A stretch of 64,000 nucleotides of DNA from Azohydromonas caseinilytica (GTDB lineage Bacteria > Pseudomonadota > Gammaproteobacteria > Burkholderiales > Burkholderiaceae_C), in assembly GCF_012927045.1 (NCBI RefSeq), contig NZ_JABBFW010000002.1, forward strand, positions 414,801 through 478,800, in the 5' to 3' direction. The notes below the pieces were generated by a model that saw only the letters and a program-made list of their open reading frames with translations, did no database searches and was not told the origin of the DNA. Positions 45,301 through 54,973 of the stretch are shown here, in pieces. Numbering within the stretch: the stretch's first letter is position 1; every line of letters starts with the position of its first letter. The translations under genes were made by a program, and so were the position numbers.

Positions 45301-46129
45301 CGTCGTCCTCAACCAGCTCACCTTCGGCGAGCGCGTGGAGTCGCCCAGCGCCACCAAGCTGCCGGTGCTGCTGGCGGTGTCGCTGCTCAAGGACCGCAAC
45401 GGCAACATCGACCTGGACCTGCCCGTCAGCGGCAGCCTCAACGACCCGCAGTTCAGCATCGGCGGCATCATCCTGCGCCTCATCGGCAACCTGCTGCTCA
45501 AGGCCGTGACGGCGCCTTTCGCGCTGCTGGCCGGCGCCCATGGGCCCGACCTCAGCGGCGTGCCCTTCGAACCGGGCAGCGCGCTGCCGGCGCAGCAGGG
45601 GCAGGAGGTGCTGCGCCGCGCGGCGCAGGCGCTGGTGGACAAGCCCGAGCTGCAGACCACCATCACCGGCGAGGCCGACGCCGCCGCGGAGGCCGAGGCC
45701 ATCCGCCGCGCGCAGCTGGAGGCGCGCATCCGCGCCGAGCAGCGCAAGCTGGCGCTGCGCGGCGGCGCGTCCGCGCAGGCCGTGCTGCCCGAGCCCACGC
45801 CGGCCGAGCGCGAGACGCTGCTGCGCCGCCTCTACGCCGACACGCCGCTGCCCAACAAGCCGCGCAACTTCATCGGCCTGGCGCGCGAGCTGCCCCTGGC
45901 CGAGGTCGAGCAGCGGCTGCTGGCGGGCATCGCCGTGAATGAGGAGAGCGCGCGGGCGCTGGCGGTGCAGCGCGCGCTGGCGGTGCGCGACGAGCTGACG
46001 GCCCAGGGCGTGCCCGGCGAGCGGCTGTTCGTGGCCGCGCCGCGCCTGCACGAGGGCCAGAAAGAGGGCGAGCCGGGCGACAAGGAAGCGCCGCGCTGGA
46101 CGCCGCGGGTGGAGCTGTCACTGCGCTGA
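42386..46129 (+). CDS. Large DUF748 (AsmA-like) envelope protein
   Basis: The 1247-residue protein has one N-terminal membrane helix (AALAIALGVLWLLGALALPPLL) and then a long beta-rich, Ala/Leu/Gln-heavy body typical of DUF748, with repeated LQLT/LDVQGQLQ-like strands. AsmA/DUF748 proteins are long periplasmic bridges now linked to lipid transport between membranes. Near the C-terminus QEVLRRAAQALVDKPELQTTI and ARALAVQRALAVRDELTAQGV look like an OmpA-type fold that could touch peptidoglycan. Start ATG 42386 is preceded by GGAAAG; the open frame upstream (from 42050) lies over the ydcF-like gene and is not coding. Function is inferred from family only. Confidence 0.85.
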   Translation: MFKGKRAARIAAALAIALGVLWLLGALALPPLLKWQLQQRGSALLGRELSVQSVRFTPWNLQLTLRGIALAGAAPREAAAAEPQPPQLQIERLMLNLEASSLWKRAPVLSAIEIEAPKVRLRQRADGGTDIDDMLQALRSQPQTEEPAGPPPRFALHNLRLERGELVYEDEARQVRHEVRELQLGLPFISSLPADVQTQVQPRLAFVLDGSRFDSGATTTPFSRHRDSTLELRLDALKLASLSAYLPAALELQGGQLDTRLQLRFRLEDDGTPRLDVQGQLQAQDLALADAQGQPLLGWKSLRIEVQPSQPLQRHVALGAVRLDGLDVHAGRDAQGRLLPALAPSGAPAAQGSSTKPGGAARPDDGTPAQGAWTVSVQELAVQDAALHWRDEALKLRWRVEALAAQARGLQWPLRDAMPFESSARLRPEDGTADAPAASLKLKGEAAAEGGALDFELEALPLGPLAPVLAQALRPRPEGRLGAQGRLRWTPDGLQAVELAQARLDGLRLREGERAAPPVAAWDELVLEGVRVELPRREAEIGRLRLQAPALQLARDAQGQLNAAAWFQPAAPAPAAAAQPAKSTPGADAWRLKLRQLQIAEGRVAWLDAQPAPQSPLRLEASRLQLVMQDLQWPLAAGARRASLGMQLREPGDATPARVQWSGRLQAAPLALDGRWRIERLPLHLLQAYAGTELPLRLLHAEGGFDGELALSLGAEGPRVQARGDALLAGVHVAAARDRAAGDELLSWQSLALRGLDAALQPGAKPRVQLQSATLSDFYARLVVTEQGRLNLQDLGGRAVLDNPPAGQAPKDAPADGAASAPAAAPTTREGVTVGPPRQRTRELPLDLALGTTTLVNGRIDFNDRFVRPNYSAELTELNGSLGPLRSDSPGLAPLSLRGRAAGSALLDIQGTLNPLSNPPELDLQARATGLELPPLSPYAAKYAGYAIERGKLSVELGYRIDGEGRLQASNRVVLNQLTFGERVESPSATKLPVLLAVSLLKDRNGNIDLDLPVSGSLNDPQFSIGGIILRLIGNLLLKAVTAPFALLAGAHGPDLSGVPFEPGSALPAQQGQEVLRRAAQALVDKPELQTTITGEADAAAEAEAIRRAQLEARIRAEQRKLALRGGASAQAVLPEPTPAERETLLRRLYADTPLPNKPRNFIGLARELPLAEVEQRLLAGIAVNEESARALAVQRALAVRDELTAQGVPGERLFVAAPRLHEGQKEGEPGDKEAPRWTPRVELSLR

Positions 46130-46297
46130 AACGGCACGCCTGCCCCACTGGGGCGGCGCCGGGCATAGGGAATTGCCCCATCTGCCTCGGCCCCTGGGCC
46201 GTGGTCACAGTGGCGGGCCCGGCGCCGCATCCGCGCCGGTCCCGCCGTGTCGCCCCCGTTGCGGCGACAACGGCTCACTGGTGAAGGAGACAGCGCC

Positions 46298-47581
46298 GTG
46301 AAGAACCCGAATCGACCGTTCACCCTGGGCCTGCTGGCGTCCGCGCTGCTGCTGGCCACCGCCGCGCAGGCGCAGCCGGCGGCCCCCGCGTCCAGCAACA
46401 TGGACAAGCTCAAGCAGTTCAAGGTCTCGGGCACCGACCTCAACATCCCGCCCGTGCCGCAGGAAGGCCGCAACGCCAACGCCATCCGCGACAACCTCAA
46501 GCTGGTCAAGCTGCCGCCGGGCTTCAAGATCGACCTGTTCGCGGTCGTGCCCGACGCGCGCCACATGGCCGTGGCGCCCACCACCAACATGCTGTTCGTG
46601 GGCACGCGCAAGACCACCGTCTGGGCCGTCACGGACCGCAACTCCGACGGCGTGGCCGACGAGGTGAAGCCCTTCGCGCCGAGCCTGAAGTTCACCAACC
46701 CCAACGGCGTGTGCTGGACGCGCGACGGCATCCTGATCGTTGCCGAGCACAACCGCGTGCTCAGCTTCCCGGCCGCCGAGTTCTTCTATGAAGGGCCGGA
46801 CGTGGCGGTGGGCGAGGTGGTGCCGCAGGGCAAGCTGATCCCGGTGGAGGAGGAATCCTTCAACCACGGCGCGCGCACCTGCCGCGTGGGGCCGGACAAG
46901 AAGCTCTACATCACGCTGGGCCAGCCCTTCAACGTGCCCCCGCGCGAGAAGCTGGAGCTCTACAACAAGTGGGGCATCGGCGGCATCGTGCGCATGGATC
47001 TCGACGGCAGCAAGCGCGAGGTCTTCGCCACGGGCGTGCGCAACTCCGTGGGCCAGGATTTCAATCCCAAGGACGGCACGCTCTGGTTCACCGACAACCA
47101 GACCGACGGCATGGGCGACGACATTCCCAACGGCGAGATCAACCGCGCCACCAAGCCCGGGCAGTTCTTCGGCTACCCATGGATTCAGGGCAAGACCCGC
47201 ATCACCGAGAACGGCTACGACAAGGACCCGCTGCCGCCCAACGTCACGCCCGCGCAGGTGCTCACCGAGGCCCATGCCGCGGACCTGGGCCTGGTGTTCT
47301 ACACGGGCAAGCGCTTCCCGGCGAAGTACCAGGGCGGCATCTTCTCGGCCCAGCACGGCTCCTGGAACCGCACCAAGCCCAACGGCGCGCAGGTGCTGTT
47401 CACCTCGCTCAAGCCCGACGGCACGGCCGACAAGACCGAGGTCTTCGCCAGCGGCTGGCTCGACGACGAGACCGGCACCCTGCGCGGCCGCCCGGTGGAC
47501 GTGGCCGTGATGAAGGACGGCTCGCTGCTGGTGTCGGACGACTACGCCGGCGCGATCTACCGCATCACCTACCAGCCCTGA
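46298..47581 (+). CDS. Secreted PQQ-dependent sugar dehydrogenase / sorbosone dehydrogenase-like protein
   Basis: The 427-residue protein has a signal peptide (LGLLASALLLATAAQA, cut before QP) and a six-bladed beta-propeller of the glucose/sorbosone dehydrogenase type: MAVAPTTNMLFVGTRKTTVWAV, CWTRDGILIVAEHNRVL, VGPDKKLYITLGQPFNV, GVRNSVGQDFNPKDGTLWFTDNQ and IFSAQHGSWNRTKPNGAQV. There is no CxxCH heme motif. The substrate is unknown. GTG 46298 is chosen because AGGAGA lies seven bases ahead and the signal peptide starts there. Confidence 0.85.
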   Translation: MKNPNRPFTLGLLASALLLATAAQAQPAAPASSNMDKLKQFKVSGTDLNIPPVPQEGRNANAIRDNLKLVKLPPGFKIDLFAVVPDARHMAVAPTTNMLFVGTRKTTVWAVTDRNSDGVADEVKPFAPSLKFTNPNGVCWTRDGILIVAEHNRVLSFPAAEFFYEGPDVAVGEVVPQGKLIPVEEESFNHGARTCRVGPDKKLYITLGQPFNVPPREKLELYNKWGIGGIVRMDLDGSKREVFATGVRNSVGQDFNPKDGTLWFTDNQTDGMGDDIPNGEINRATKPGQFFGYPWIQGKTRITENGYDKDPLPPNVTPAQVLTEAHAADLGLVFYTGKRFPAKYQGGIFSAQHGSWNRTKPNGAQVLFTSLKPDGTADKTEVFASGWLDDETGTLRGRPVDVAVMKDGSLLVSDDYAGAIYRITYQP

Positions 47582-47687
47582 GGCCGCGCCGCCCGGCGCA
47601 TCGACCTGGGCCGCCGAAGGGCTGATGGTCCAGGCCGCAGAATCCCCGCGTCGCGGCCCGGCCGGGCCGCATGCGAGGAGGGCCCAC

Positions 47688-48221
<534 letters not shown>

Positions 48222-48257
48222 CGCGGGTTTGAAGTGGTTATAGGACAGTCCGTTTCC

Positions 48258-48331
48258 CGTTCGCCCTGAGCCTGTCGAAGGGCAGGCGCCTGGTTGTCGC
48301 CGCAGGGCTTCGACAGGCTCAGCCCGAACGG
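48258..48331. repeat. Inverted repeat with CCTGAGCCTGTCGAAG arms
   Basis: Arm one (48258-48282, CGTTCGCCCTGAGCCTGTCG...) and arm two (48302-48331, ...CGACAGGCTCAGCCCGAACGG) are near-perfect reverse complements around a 19-base centre. This TTCGACAGGCTCAG element is a well-known dispersed repeat in betaproteobacteria. It lies between convergent msrA and pdxH and may end transcription of both. Confidence 0.85.
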
Positions 48332-48341
48332 AATTTCAACT

Positions 48342-48980
48342 TCACGGCGCCAGCCGCTCGCGCACCCACTGGCCGTCCTGGAGCCGGTACTGCAGCCGGT
48401 CGTGCAGGCGCGACTTGCGGCCCTGCCAGAACTCCCAGCGATCCGGCACCAGCCGGTAGCCGCCCCAGTGCGGCGGGCGCGGCGGGTTGAGCCCGAAGCG
48501 CACGCCGGCCTTGGCGGCGTTGGCGACCAGCACGGCGCGGCCGTGGATGACCTCGCTCTGCGGCGAGGCCCAGGCGCCCAGGCGCGAGTCCAGCGGGCGC
48601 GAGGCGAAATAGGCATCCGATTCCGCGTCGCTGGTCTTCTCCACGCGGCCCTCGATGCGCACCACGCGCTCCAGCTCGACCCAGTGGAACTGCAGCGCCG
48701 CGAAGGGATTGACGGCCAACTCGCGGCCCTTGCGGCTGTGGTAGTTCGTGTACCAGACGATGCCTCGCGCGTCGCAGCCCTTGATCAGCACCACGCGCGT
48801 GGAAGGCCGGCCGTCGGGGCCCACGGTGGCCACCGTCATGGCGTTGGGCTCGGGCAGCTGCGCGTCCAGCGCCTGCTGCAGCCACAGCTCGAATTGCTGC
48901 AGCGGATCGGCCTGGGAGGCCGTTTCATCGAGTTCGGCGCGCTCGTAGCTCTTGCGCAGGTCGGCGAGTTTGGAGTCCAT
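48342..48980 (-). CDS. pdxH: Pyridoxamine 5'-phosphate oxidase (PdxH)
   Basis: Oxidises PNP/PMP to pyridoxal phosphate with FMN. The 212-residue protein has [55 protein letters not shown] and the C-terminal RVEFWQ-like segment [16 protein letters not shown] with YRL ahead of it. ATG 48980 is chosen; a TTG two codons upstream is the alternative. Length is standard. Confidence 0.97.
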   Translation of the reverse strand: MDSKLADLRKSYERAELDETASQADPLQQFELWLQQALDAQLPEPNAMTVATVGPDGRPSTRVVLIKGCDARGIVWYTNYHSRKGRELAVNPFAALQFHWVELERVVRIEGRVEKTSDAESDAYFASRPLDSRLGAWASPQSEVIHGRAVLVANAAKAGVRFGLNPPRPPHWGGYRLVPDRWEFWQGRKSRLHDRLQYRLQDGQWVRERLAP

Positions 48981-49115
48981 GACCAAGGATAAACCCTGGG
49001 TCAGCCTGGACCGGTTCCGCAGTGGGCCCTAGGGACAGTTCCCACTGTGATTCTTGCTGCACTGCAACGAGACTGCCGGCCTTGGGCACCCGAAGGTGTT
49101 CGTGGAGGTTTGACG

Positions 49116-49763
49116 ATGGTGCTCGACATGACCTTTTGCCCCACGGTCATCGTGCTGGCCGCGGGTCGGGGCAGCCGCTTCTACGGCCCGCAACGCGCGC
49201 CGCGGCAACTCGACGATGCCGACATGCTCGAAGCCACGCTGCGCCAGGCGGTGGCCAGCGAGTTGCCGGTGCTGGTGGTGACCACGCCGGCGCTAGAGCC
49301 CAGTGCGCGCTCGCTGGTGGCCGCGCGTGACGTGGCAGTGCTGCCGGACGTGAAGCTGCCCGACGGCAGCCTGGCAACGCCCGGGCTCAGCGCCTCCATC
49401 GCCGCCGGCGTCGGCGCGCGGCCCGACGCCTCGGGCTGGGTGGTGCTGCCGGCCGACATGCCGCTGGTGCAGCCCGGCACCCTGGTGGCCGTGGCGCAGG
49501 CGCTGCGCGTGCACGCCGTGGCCTATGCCCAGCACGCGGGCCGGCGCGGCCACCCGGTGGGCTTCGCCGCCGAGCTCTATTCCGAGCTGGTGCAGCTGCC
49601 CGACGACAGCGCCGCGCGCCGCCTGGTGGCGCGCTATCCCTCCTGCGGCGTGGACGTGGACGACCCGGGCACGCAGCTCGACCTGGAATCGCTGCAGGAT
49701 CTGCATGCCCTGCCGCTGCCGCCCGGGCCGCCGGCCCTGGCCCCGGTGCCGCCGCTCTTCTGA
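49116..49763 (+). CDS. MobA/MocA-like NTP transferase
   Basis: The 215-residue protein has the nucleotidyltransferase opening TVIVLAAGRGSRFYGPQ and GWVVLPADMPLVQPGTLVAVA (metal-binding Asp), as in MocA/CoxI-type molybdenum cofactor cytidylyltransferases. A canonical LxxGxGxRxGxxK lysine is not clearly present (QRAPRQL follows), so the substrate is uncertain. ATG 49116 has GGAGG seven bases ahead. No molybdoenzyme gene is adjacent. Confidence 0.8.
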   Translation: MVLDMTFCPTVIVLAAGRGSRFYGPQRAPRQLDDADMLEATLRQAVASELPVLVVTTPALEPSARSLVAARDVAVLPDVKLPDGSLATPGLSASIAAGVGARPDASGWVVLPADMPLVQPGTLVAVAQALRVHAVAYAQHAGRRGHPVGFAAELYSELVQLPDDSAARRLVARYPSCGVDVDDPGTQLDLESLQDLHALPLPPGPPALAPVPPLF

Positions 49764-49803
49764 TTCCTGCGGCGCCTCGCTCGACGCGCCGCACACGCTC
49801 ACC

Positions 49804-49834
49804 GGGCCGCCTTCACGGGCGGCCCTTTGTTTTT
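49804..49834 (+). terminator. Terminator after the MobA-like gene
   Basis: GGGCCGCC (49804-49811) and GGCGGCCC (49818-49825) form an 8-bp stem with a 6-base loop followed by TTTGTTTTT. Confidence 0.88.
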
Positions 49835-49848
49835 CTCGGGACGTGGGC

Positions 49849-50466
49849 TCAGCGCTCGTCCAGCAGCCGATGCCGGCGCGCCAGGGCGAGCAGCTTCTCG
49901 CTCTCGCGGTCGGGCATGCCGTGGCAGCGCAGCGCGGTGGCGGTGTGCAGCAGGTACTCCAGCGTGCTGCCGTAGCGCCCGCGCGCATGGCGCAGCACCT
50001 CCAGCAGCTCGTCCTCGCTCAGGTGCCCGGTGTAGCTGGGGCTGCGCCGGCTGAGCGTGAAGGCCAGCGCCCGCACCGGGCCGCCGGGCGTGCGGCAGCG
50101 CAGCCAGCGCGGGTCGTACACGCCGGTGGGCATCTCGCGCACCCACAGCCGCGGCAATTCCTCCTCGACGCGCTCCTGCGCCAGCCGGTACACCACGCCG
50201 CGGCAGCAACCGCCGGGCAGCAGCGCATAGACCAGCCCCGGACGTTCGGGCGTGCCGCGGTTGACGCGCGAGCGCATGCGCAGCGCGCGGTGGTAGCCAT
50301 GCACCTGCGCCGGGCGCTGCTCCTCGGCCTCGAACTCCGGCCGCCAGATCAGCGAGCCGTAGCCGAACACCCACAGGTCGCCGCGATCCCACTGCCGCAG
50401 CACCTGCTGCAGCAGTCGGACGGGATCGCGCAGTTGCAGGCTCTCGTGCAGCAGCGTCTCGTCCAT
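49849..50466 (-). CDS. Glutathione-specific gamma-glutamylcyclotransferase (ChaC family)
   Basis: The 205-residue protein has the ChaC signature LWVFGYGSLIWRPEFEAEEQRP, then HGYHRALRMRSRVNRGTPERPGLV and YTGHLSEDELLEVL. The family breaks glutathione to 5-oxoproline and Cys-Gly. ATG 50466 is the family start; the frame is open upstream through the edd promoter, which is not coding. Convergent with the MobA-like gene. Confidence 0.92.
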   Translation of the reverse strand: MDETLLHESLQLRDPVRLLQQVLRQWDRGDLWVFGYGSLIWRPEFEAEEQRPAQVHGYHRALRMRSRVNRGTPERPGLVYALLPGGCCRGVVYRLAQERVEEELPRLWVREMPTGVYDPRWLRCRTPGGPVRALAFTLSRRSPSYTGHLSEDELLEVLRHARGRYGSTLEYLLHTATALRCHGMPDRESEKLLALARRHRLLDER

Positions 50467-50517
50467 GCCGACCAGCGTAGCGGGTGCAGCGATTGCCGGC
50501 CCCGTAGTTCCACCGAT

Positions 50518-50562
50518 TTGACGCTGTAACCTGGTTACTTCAAAATGGGTAACTGAGTTACA
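50518..50562 (+). promoter_or_regulatory. edd promoter with two HexR-type operators
   Basis: -35 TTGACG (50518-50523), 17-base spacer, -10 CAAAAT (50541-50546). Two palindromes GTAAC-N3-GTTAC overlap it: TGTAACCTGGTTACT (50525-50539, in the spacer) and GGTAACTGAGTTACA (50548-50562, just after the -10), centres 23 bases apart. They fit the HexR consensus TGTAAT-N3-ATTACA, and HexR (relieved by the pathway intermediate KDPG) is the usual regulator of edd-eda. The geometry predicts repression. Confidence 0.8.
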
Positions 50563-50578
50563 CGACGCCGGGACGCCC

Positions 50579-52377
<1,799 letters not shown>

Positions 52378-52387
<10 letters not shown>

Positions 52388-53010
52388 CCAATCCCATCGA
52401 GCTGGCCGGCTTCGGCCCGGTCATTCCCGTCATCGTCCTGCAGCGCCTGGAAGACGCCGTGCCCATGGCGCAAGCCCTGGTCGAAGGCGGCGTGCGCGTG
52501 CTGGAGGTGACGCTGCGCACCCCGGTGGCGCTGCAGTGCATGGAGGCCATCGCGCGCGAGGTGCCCGACGCCATCGTCGGCGCCGGCACCGTGCGCTCGG
52601 TGGCCGACGCGCGCGCCGCGTTCAACGCCGGCTGCCAGTTCGCCGTGACGCCGGGCTACGTCTCGGAGATCGGCCTGGAGTGCCGCGAGATCGGCCTGCC
52701 GCTGCTGCCCGGCGTGGCCACCGCCTCGGAGGTGATGGCCGCCAACATCGACGGCTTCAACTTCCTGAAGTTCTTCCCGGCGACGGCGGCGGGCGGCATC
52801 CCGATGCTCAAGGGCCTGGCCGGCCCGTTCGCCGACGTGGCGTTCTGCCCCACCGGCGGCCTGACGCCGCAGAACGCGCCGGACTTCCTGGCGCTGCCCA
52901 ACGTCAAGGTCTGCGGCGGCTCCTGGCTCACGCCGGCCGACGCCGTGCAGGCCGGCGACTGGGGCCGCATCACGCAGCTGGCGCGCGAGGCGCAGGCGCT
53001 GCGGGGGTGA
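52378..53010 (+). CDS. eda: KDPG aldolase (Eda)
   Basis: Splits KDPG to pyruvate and glyceraldehyde 3-phosphate. The 210-residue class I aldolase has [33 protein letters not shown] (catalytic Glu), VGAGTV, and [20 protein letters not shown] with the Schiff-base Lys. It starts 10 bases before the edd stop, so the two are translationally coupled under the HexR-type promoter. No zwf or pgl gene is nearby. Confidence 0.98.
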
Positions 53011-53041
53011 AGGGCTTGCCCGGCGGTGTGCCGGGCTTGAG

Positions 53042-53064
53042 GACGGCGGCAGACTGCCGCCGTC
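53042..53064. repeat. Inverted repeat between eda and gloA
   Basis: GACGGCGGCAG (53042-53052) and CTGCCGCCGTC (53054-53064) are exact complements around a single A. It lies in the gap between convergent eda and gloA and could mark the end of both messages; no T-run. Confidence 0.6.
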
Positions 53065-53095
53065 ATGGCCCCGTGGGCGGGGCCGGGGCGCAGGC

Positions 53096-53497
53096 TCAGG
53101 TGCCGCGCTGAATCAGCTCCACCTTGTACCCGTCCGGGTCGGTGATGAAGGCGATGACGGTGTTGCCGCCCTTGACCGGGCCGGGCTCGCGCGTGATGGC
53201 GCCGCCCAGGGCCGCGGCCTTCTCGCGCACGGCCGCGCAGGTGGCGGCCACGTCTTCGACGCCGATGGCGATGTGGCCGTAGGCGCTGCCCAGCTCGTAC
53301 TTCTCGACGCCGTAGTTGTAGGTCAGCTCGATCTCGGCCTGGCCCGGGTTGCCGCCGGCGTAACCGACGAAGGCCAGGTCGTACTGCTGCTCGGGCCGCT
53401 GCGTGGTGCGCAGCAGCTCCATGCCCAGCACCTGCGTGTAGAAGTCGATGGAGCGCTGCAGGTTGCCCACGCGCAGCATGGTGTGCAGAAGTCTCAT
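53096..53497 (-). CDS. gloA: Lactoylglutathione lyase (glyoxalase I)
   Basis: Isomerises the methylglyoxal-glutathione hemithioacetal to lactoylglutathione. The 133-residue protein starts [30 protein letters not shown] (metal His5), has [26 protein letters not shown] (Glu and His ligands) and [13 protein letters not shown] (Glu ligand). ATG 53497 gives the family N-terminus; the open frame upstream is not typical. Confidence 0.96.
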   Translation of the reverse strand: MRLLHTMLRVGNLQRSIDFYTQVLGMELLRTTQRPEQQYDLAFVGYAGGNPGQAEIELTYNYGVEKYELGSAYGHIAIGVEDVAATCAAVREKAAALGGAITREPGPVKGGNTVIAFITDPDGYKVELIQRGT

Positions 53498-53654
53498 GGG
53501 ATGTGTTCCAGGGGTGTGGAAAGAGCGGGCGAGTGTGCCACCCGGCTCCGGGCGCCGTAGGGCGCTTGCCGGGGCGGGCCCGCGCGGCGTGCGGGCTCCG
53601 GGGGCGCGGTGCCACATGGCGGAACGGAGGGGGCGGGGCACCGCGCCCCAACCC

Positions 53655-54443
53655 TCACACCGGCATCGTGTAGTTCAACGCCATGCGCCCCCCGTCCACG
53701 ACCACGATCTCGCCGGTGATGTAGCTGGCGGCGTCGCTGAGCAGGTAGGCCACGGTGTCGGCCACCTCGTCGGGCTCGCCCAGGCGGCCCATGGGGGTGC
53801 GGCTGAGGATGCGCGCCTTGGCCTCCTCGCTGGTGAGCACCGCCTGGCGCGCCAGCTCGGTGGCGATGGTGCCCGGCGCCACCGCGTTGACGCGGATGCG
53901 CTGCTTCACCAACCCGAGCGCCATGGCGCGGGTGAGCTGGTCGATGGCGCCCTTGCTGGCGTTGTAGCTGGCGATCGTCGGGATGGCGGTGCGGCCGTTG
54001 ACCGAGCTCATATTGACGATGGAGCCGCCCGTGCCCTGGCGCACCAGCTCGCGCGCCACGGCCTGGCCGGCGAGGAAGGCGCCCTTGAGGTTGACGTTGA
54101 TGACCGCGTCCCAGTCGGCCTCCGTGATGTCCAGGAACTCCGCGGCACGGAAGATGCCGGCGTTGTTGACCAGCCCGTCCACGCGCCCGAAGAAGCTCAG
54201 CGTCGCCGCCATGGCGGCCTGCACCTCGGCGGCGCTGGAGACGTCGCAGCGCTGGTACAGCGCGCGGCCGTCCTCGCTGCCCAGCTCCGCCGCCAGCGCC
54301 CCGCCGGCCTCGTCGTGGAGGTCCCACAGCGCCACGCGCGCCCCGTCGGCGAACAACCGCCGCGCGCAGGCTGCGCCGATGCCCTGCGCCCCGCCCGTGA
54401 CCACGAACACCCGCTCGTCCAGGCCAAAACCGATGTCTGCCAT
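53655..54443 (-). CDS. SDR-family NAD(P)-dependent oxidoreductase
   Basis: A 262-residue classical SDR enzyme: [18 protein letters not shown] (cofactor loop), [25 protein letters not shown], the triad Ser/Tyr/Lys in [23 protein letters not shown], and [13 protein letters not shown] with [13 protein letters not shown]. Asp-Leu-His after the second strand favours NAD+ over NADP+. The substrate is unknown. GGGAGG is six bases before ATG 54443. It is the last chromosome-type gene before the accessory island. Confidence 0.92.
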   Translation of the reverse strand: MADIGFGLDERVFVVTGGAQGIGAACARRLFADGARVALWDLHDEAGGALAAELGSEDGRALYQRCDVSSAAEVQAAMAATLSFFGRVDGLVNNAGIFRAAEFLDITEADWDAVINVNLKGAFLAGQAVARELVRQGTGGSIVNMSSVNGRTAIPTIASYNASKGAIDQLTRAMALGLVKQRIRVNAVAPGTIATELARQAVLTSEEAKARILSRTPMGRLGEPDEVADTVAYLLSDAASYITGEIVVVDGGRMALNYTMPV

Positions 54444-54847
54444 GCGTGCCTCCCGTGATGGATGGAAGGGGCAGTCTAGGGGGTGGGGGAGAGAAGGCCT
54501 GCCGGGCATCGCTTCCGGAGCACGGGGCGCATGCCGGTGTCGCCGGGTGGCTGGCTTGCACCTCGCTAGCGCTCGAATACGACTACCGGGGCTGTTTGTC
54601 GTTTCCGGTGGAGACGTTGCCAGGGACGCTGGCGGGCTCCCTGGCGATGTATGGGAAGGAGCCGTGGGCACCTTGGGCGCAGGAGTTGGAACTGGCCGCG
54701 ACGCTGACGCAGAGCGAAGCGATCATCATTTTGCGGCACCAGGAGACGCAGGAGCGGGTGGAGAGGGGTGTAAGCGGCGCGCGCCGGTAGCGCTGTGGCT
54801 TTGACCGCGAATACCCGCTCGTATTACTTGGAGAAATCAGAGAGTAA
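54444..54847. other. Gene-poor stretch at the left edge of the accessory island
   Basis: These 404 bases lie upstream of the SDR gene and downstream of the tRNA-like RNA. The first half is GC-rich spacer. The second half carries the coding-like fragment annotated separately. Between 54795 and 54847 the sequence turns AT-richer; on the minus strand ATTACT and AGTAAT (about 54823-54848) could form a weak hairpin after the RNA's CCA end, but no strong terminator is visible. Confidence 0.5.
54572..54790 (+). pseudogene. Possible C-terminal gene remnant
   Basis: A 72-codon open stretch ending at TAG 54788-54790 has the codon usage of the chromosome and a protein-like composition (FPVETLPGTLAGSLAMYG, WAQELELAATLTQSEAIIIL). 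I do not recognise a family. It has no credible start with a ribosome-binding site, so it may be the tail of a gene cut off when the neighbouring island was acquired. It could also be chance. Confidence 0.25.
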
Positions 54848-54972
54848 TGGTGGCCGGTGAAGGAATCGAACCTTCGTCTTCCCTACACAAGCCAATGCTT
54901 ATTAGCTTGTGTAGGGAAGCCGCGGGATTTCTCCCGCGACCTAGGAACGCACTGCCACTGTGCTAACCGGCC
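54848..54972 (-). ncRNA. tRNA-like RNA with acceptor, D- and T-arms but no anticodon arm
   Basis: Read on the minus strand from 54972, this 125-nt sequence has: acceptor GGCCGGT/ACCGGCC (54966-54972 with 54852-54858, 7 bp perfect), U8-A9, D-arm GCAC-AGTGGCA-GTGC (4 bp, canonical A14 and GG), T-arm GAAGG-TTCGATT-CCTTC (5 bp, canonical TTC-R-A loop), discriminator A and encoded CCA (54848-54850). Between D- and T-arms, where a tRNA has anticodon and variable arms, there is a linker GTTCCTAGGT, a 7-bp hairpin CGCGGGA-GAAA-TCCCGCG (54921-54938), one G, and a 15-bp perfect hairpin (54905-54919 with 54878-54892, 12-base loop). No 7-base anticodon loop with U33 can be formed against these stems. It begins two bases after the stop codon of the HEPN gene. 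RNase P and elongation factors should recognise its elbow; translation use is not expected. Confidence 0.8.
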
Positions 54973-54973
54973 C

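Noticed and set aside
54921-54938. Reading CGCGGGAGAAATCCCGCG as an anticodon arm with GAA, i.e. a tRNA-Phe
   Set aside because: The loop would be 4-6 bases with no U33 and the stem joins the D-arm through 10 bases, not one; a functional anticodon arm is not supported.
54848-54972. An ordinary tRNA interrupted by an intron
   Set aside because: Removing any single internal segment does not leave a normal 5-bp stem with a 7-base anticodon loop, and no group I core or bulge-helix-bulge is visible.
54848-54972. tRNA as integration site (attB/attL) of a mobile element
   Set aside because: No integrase gene and no repeated 3' tRNA segment was found on the far side of the island.
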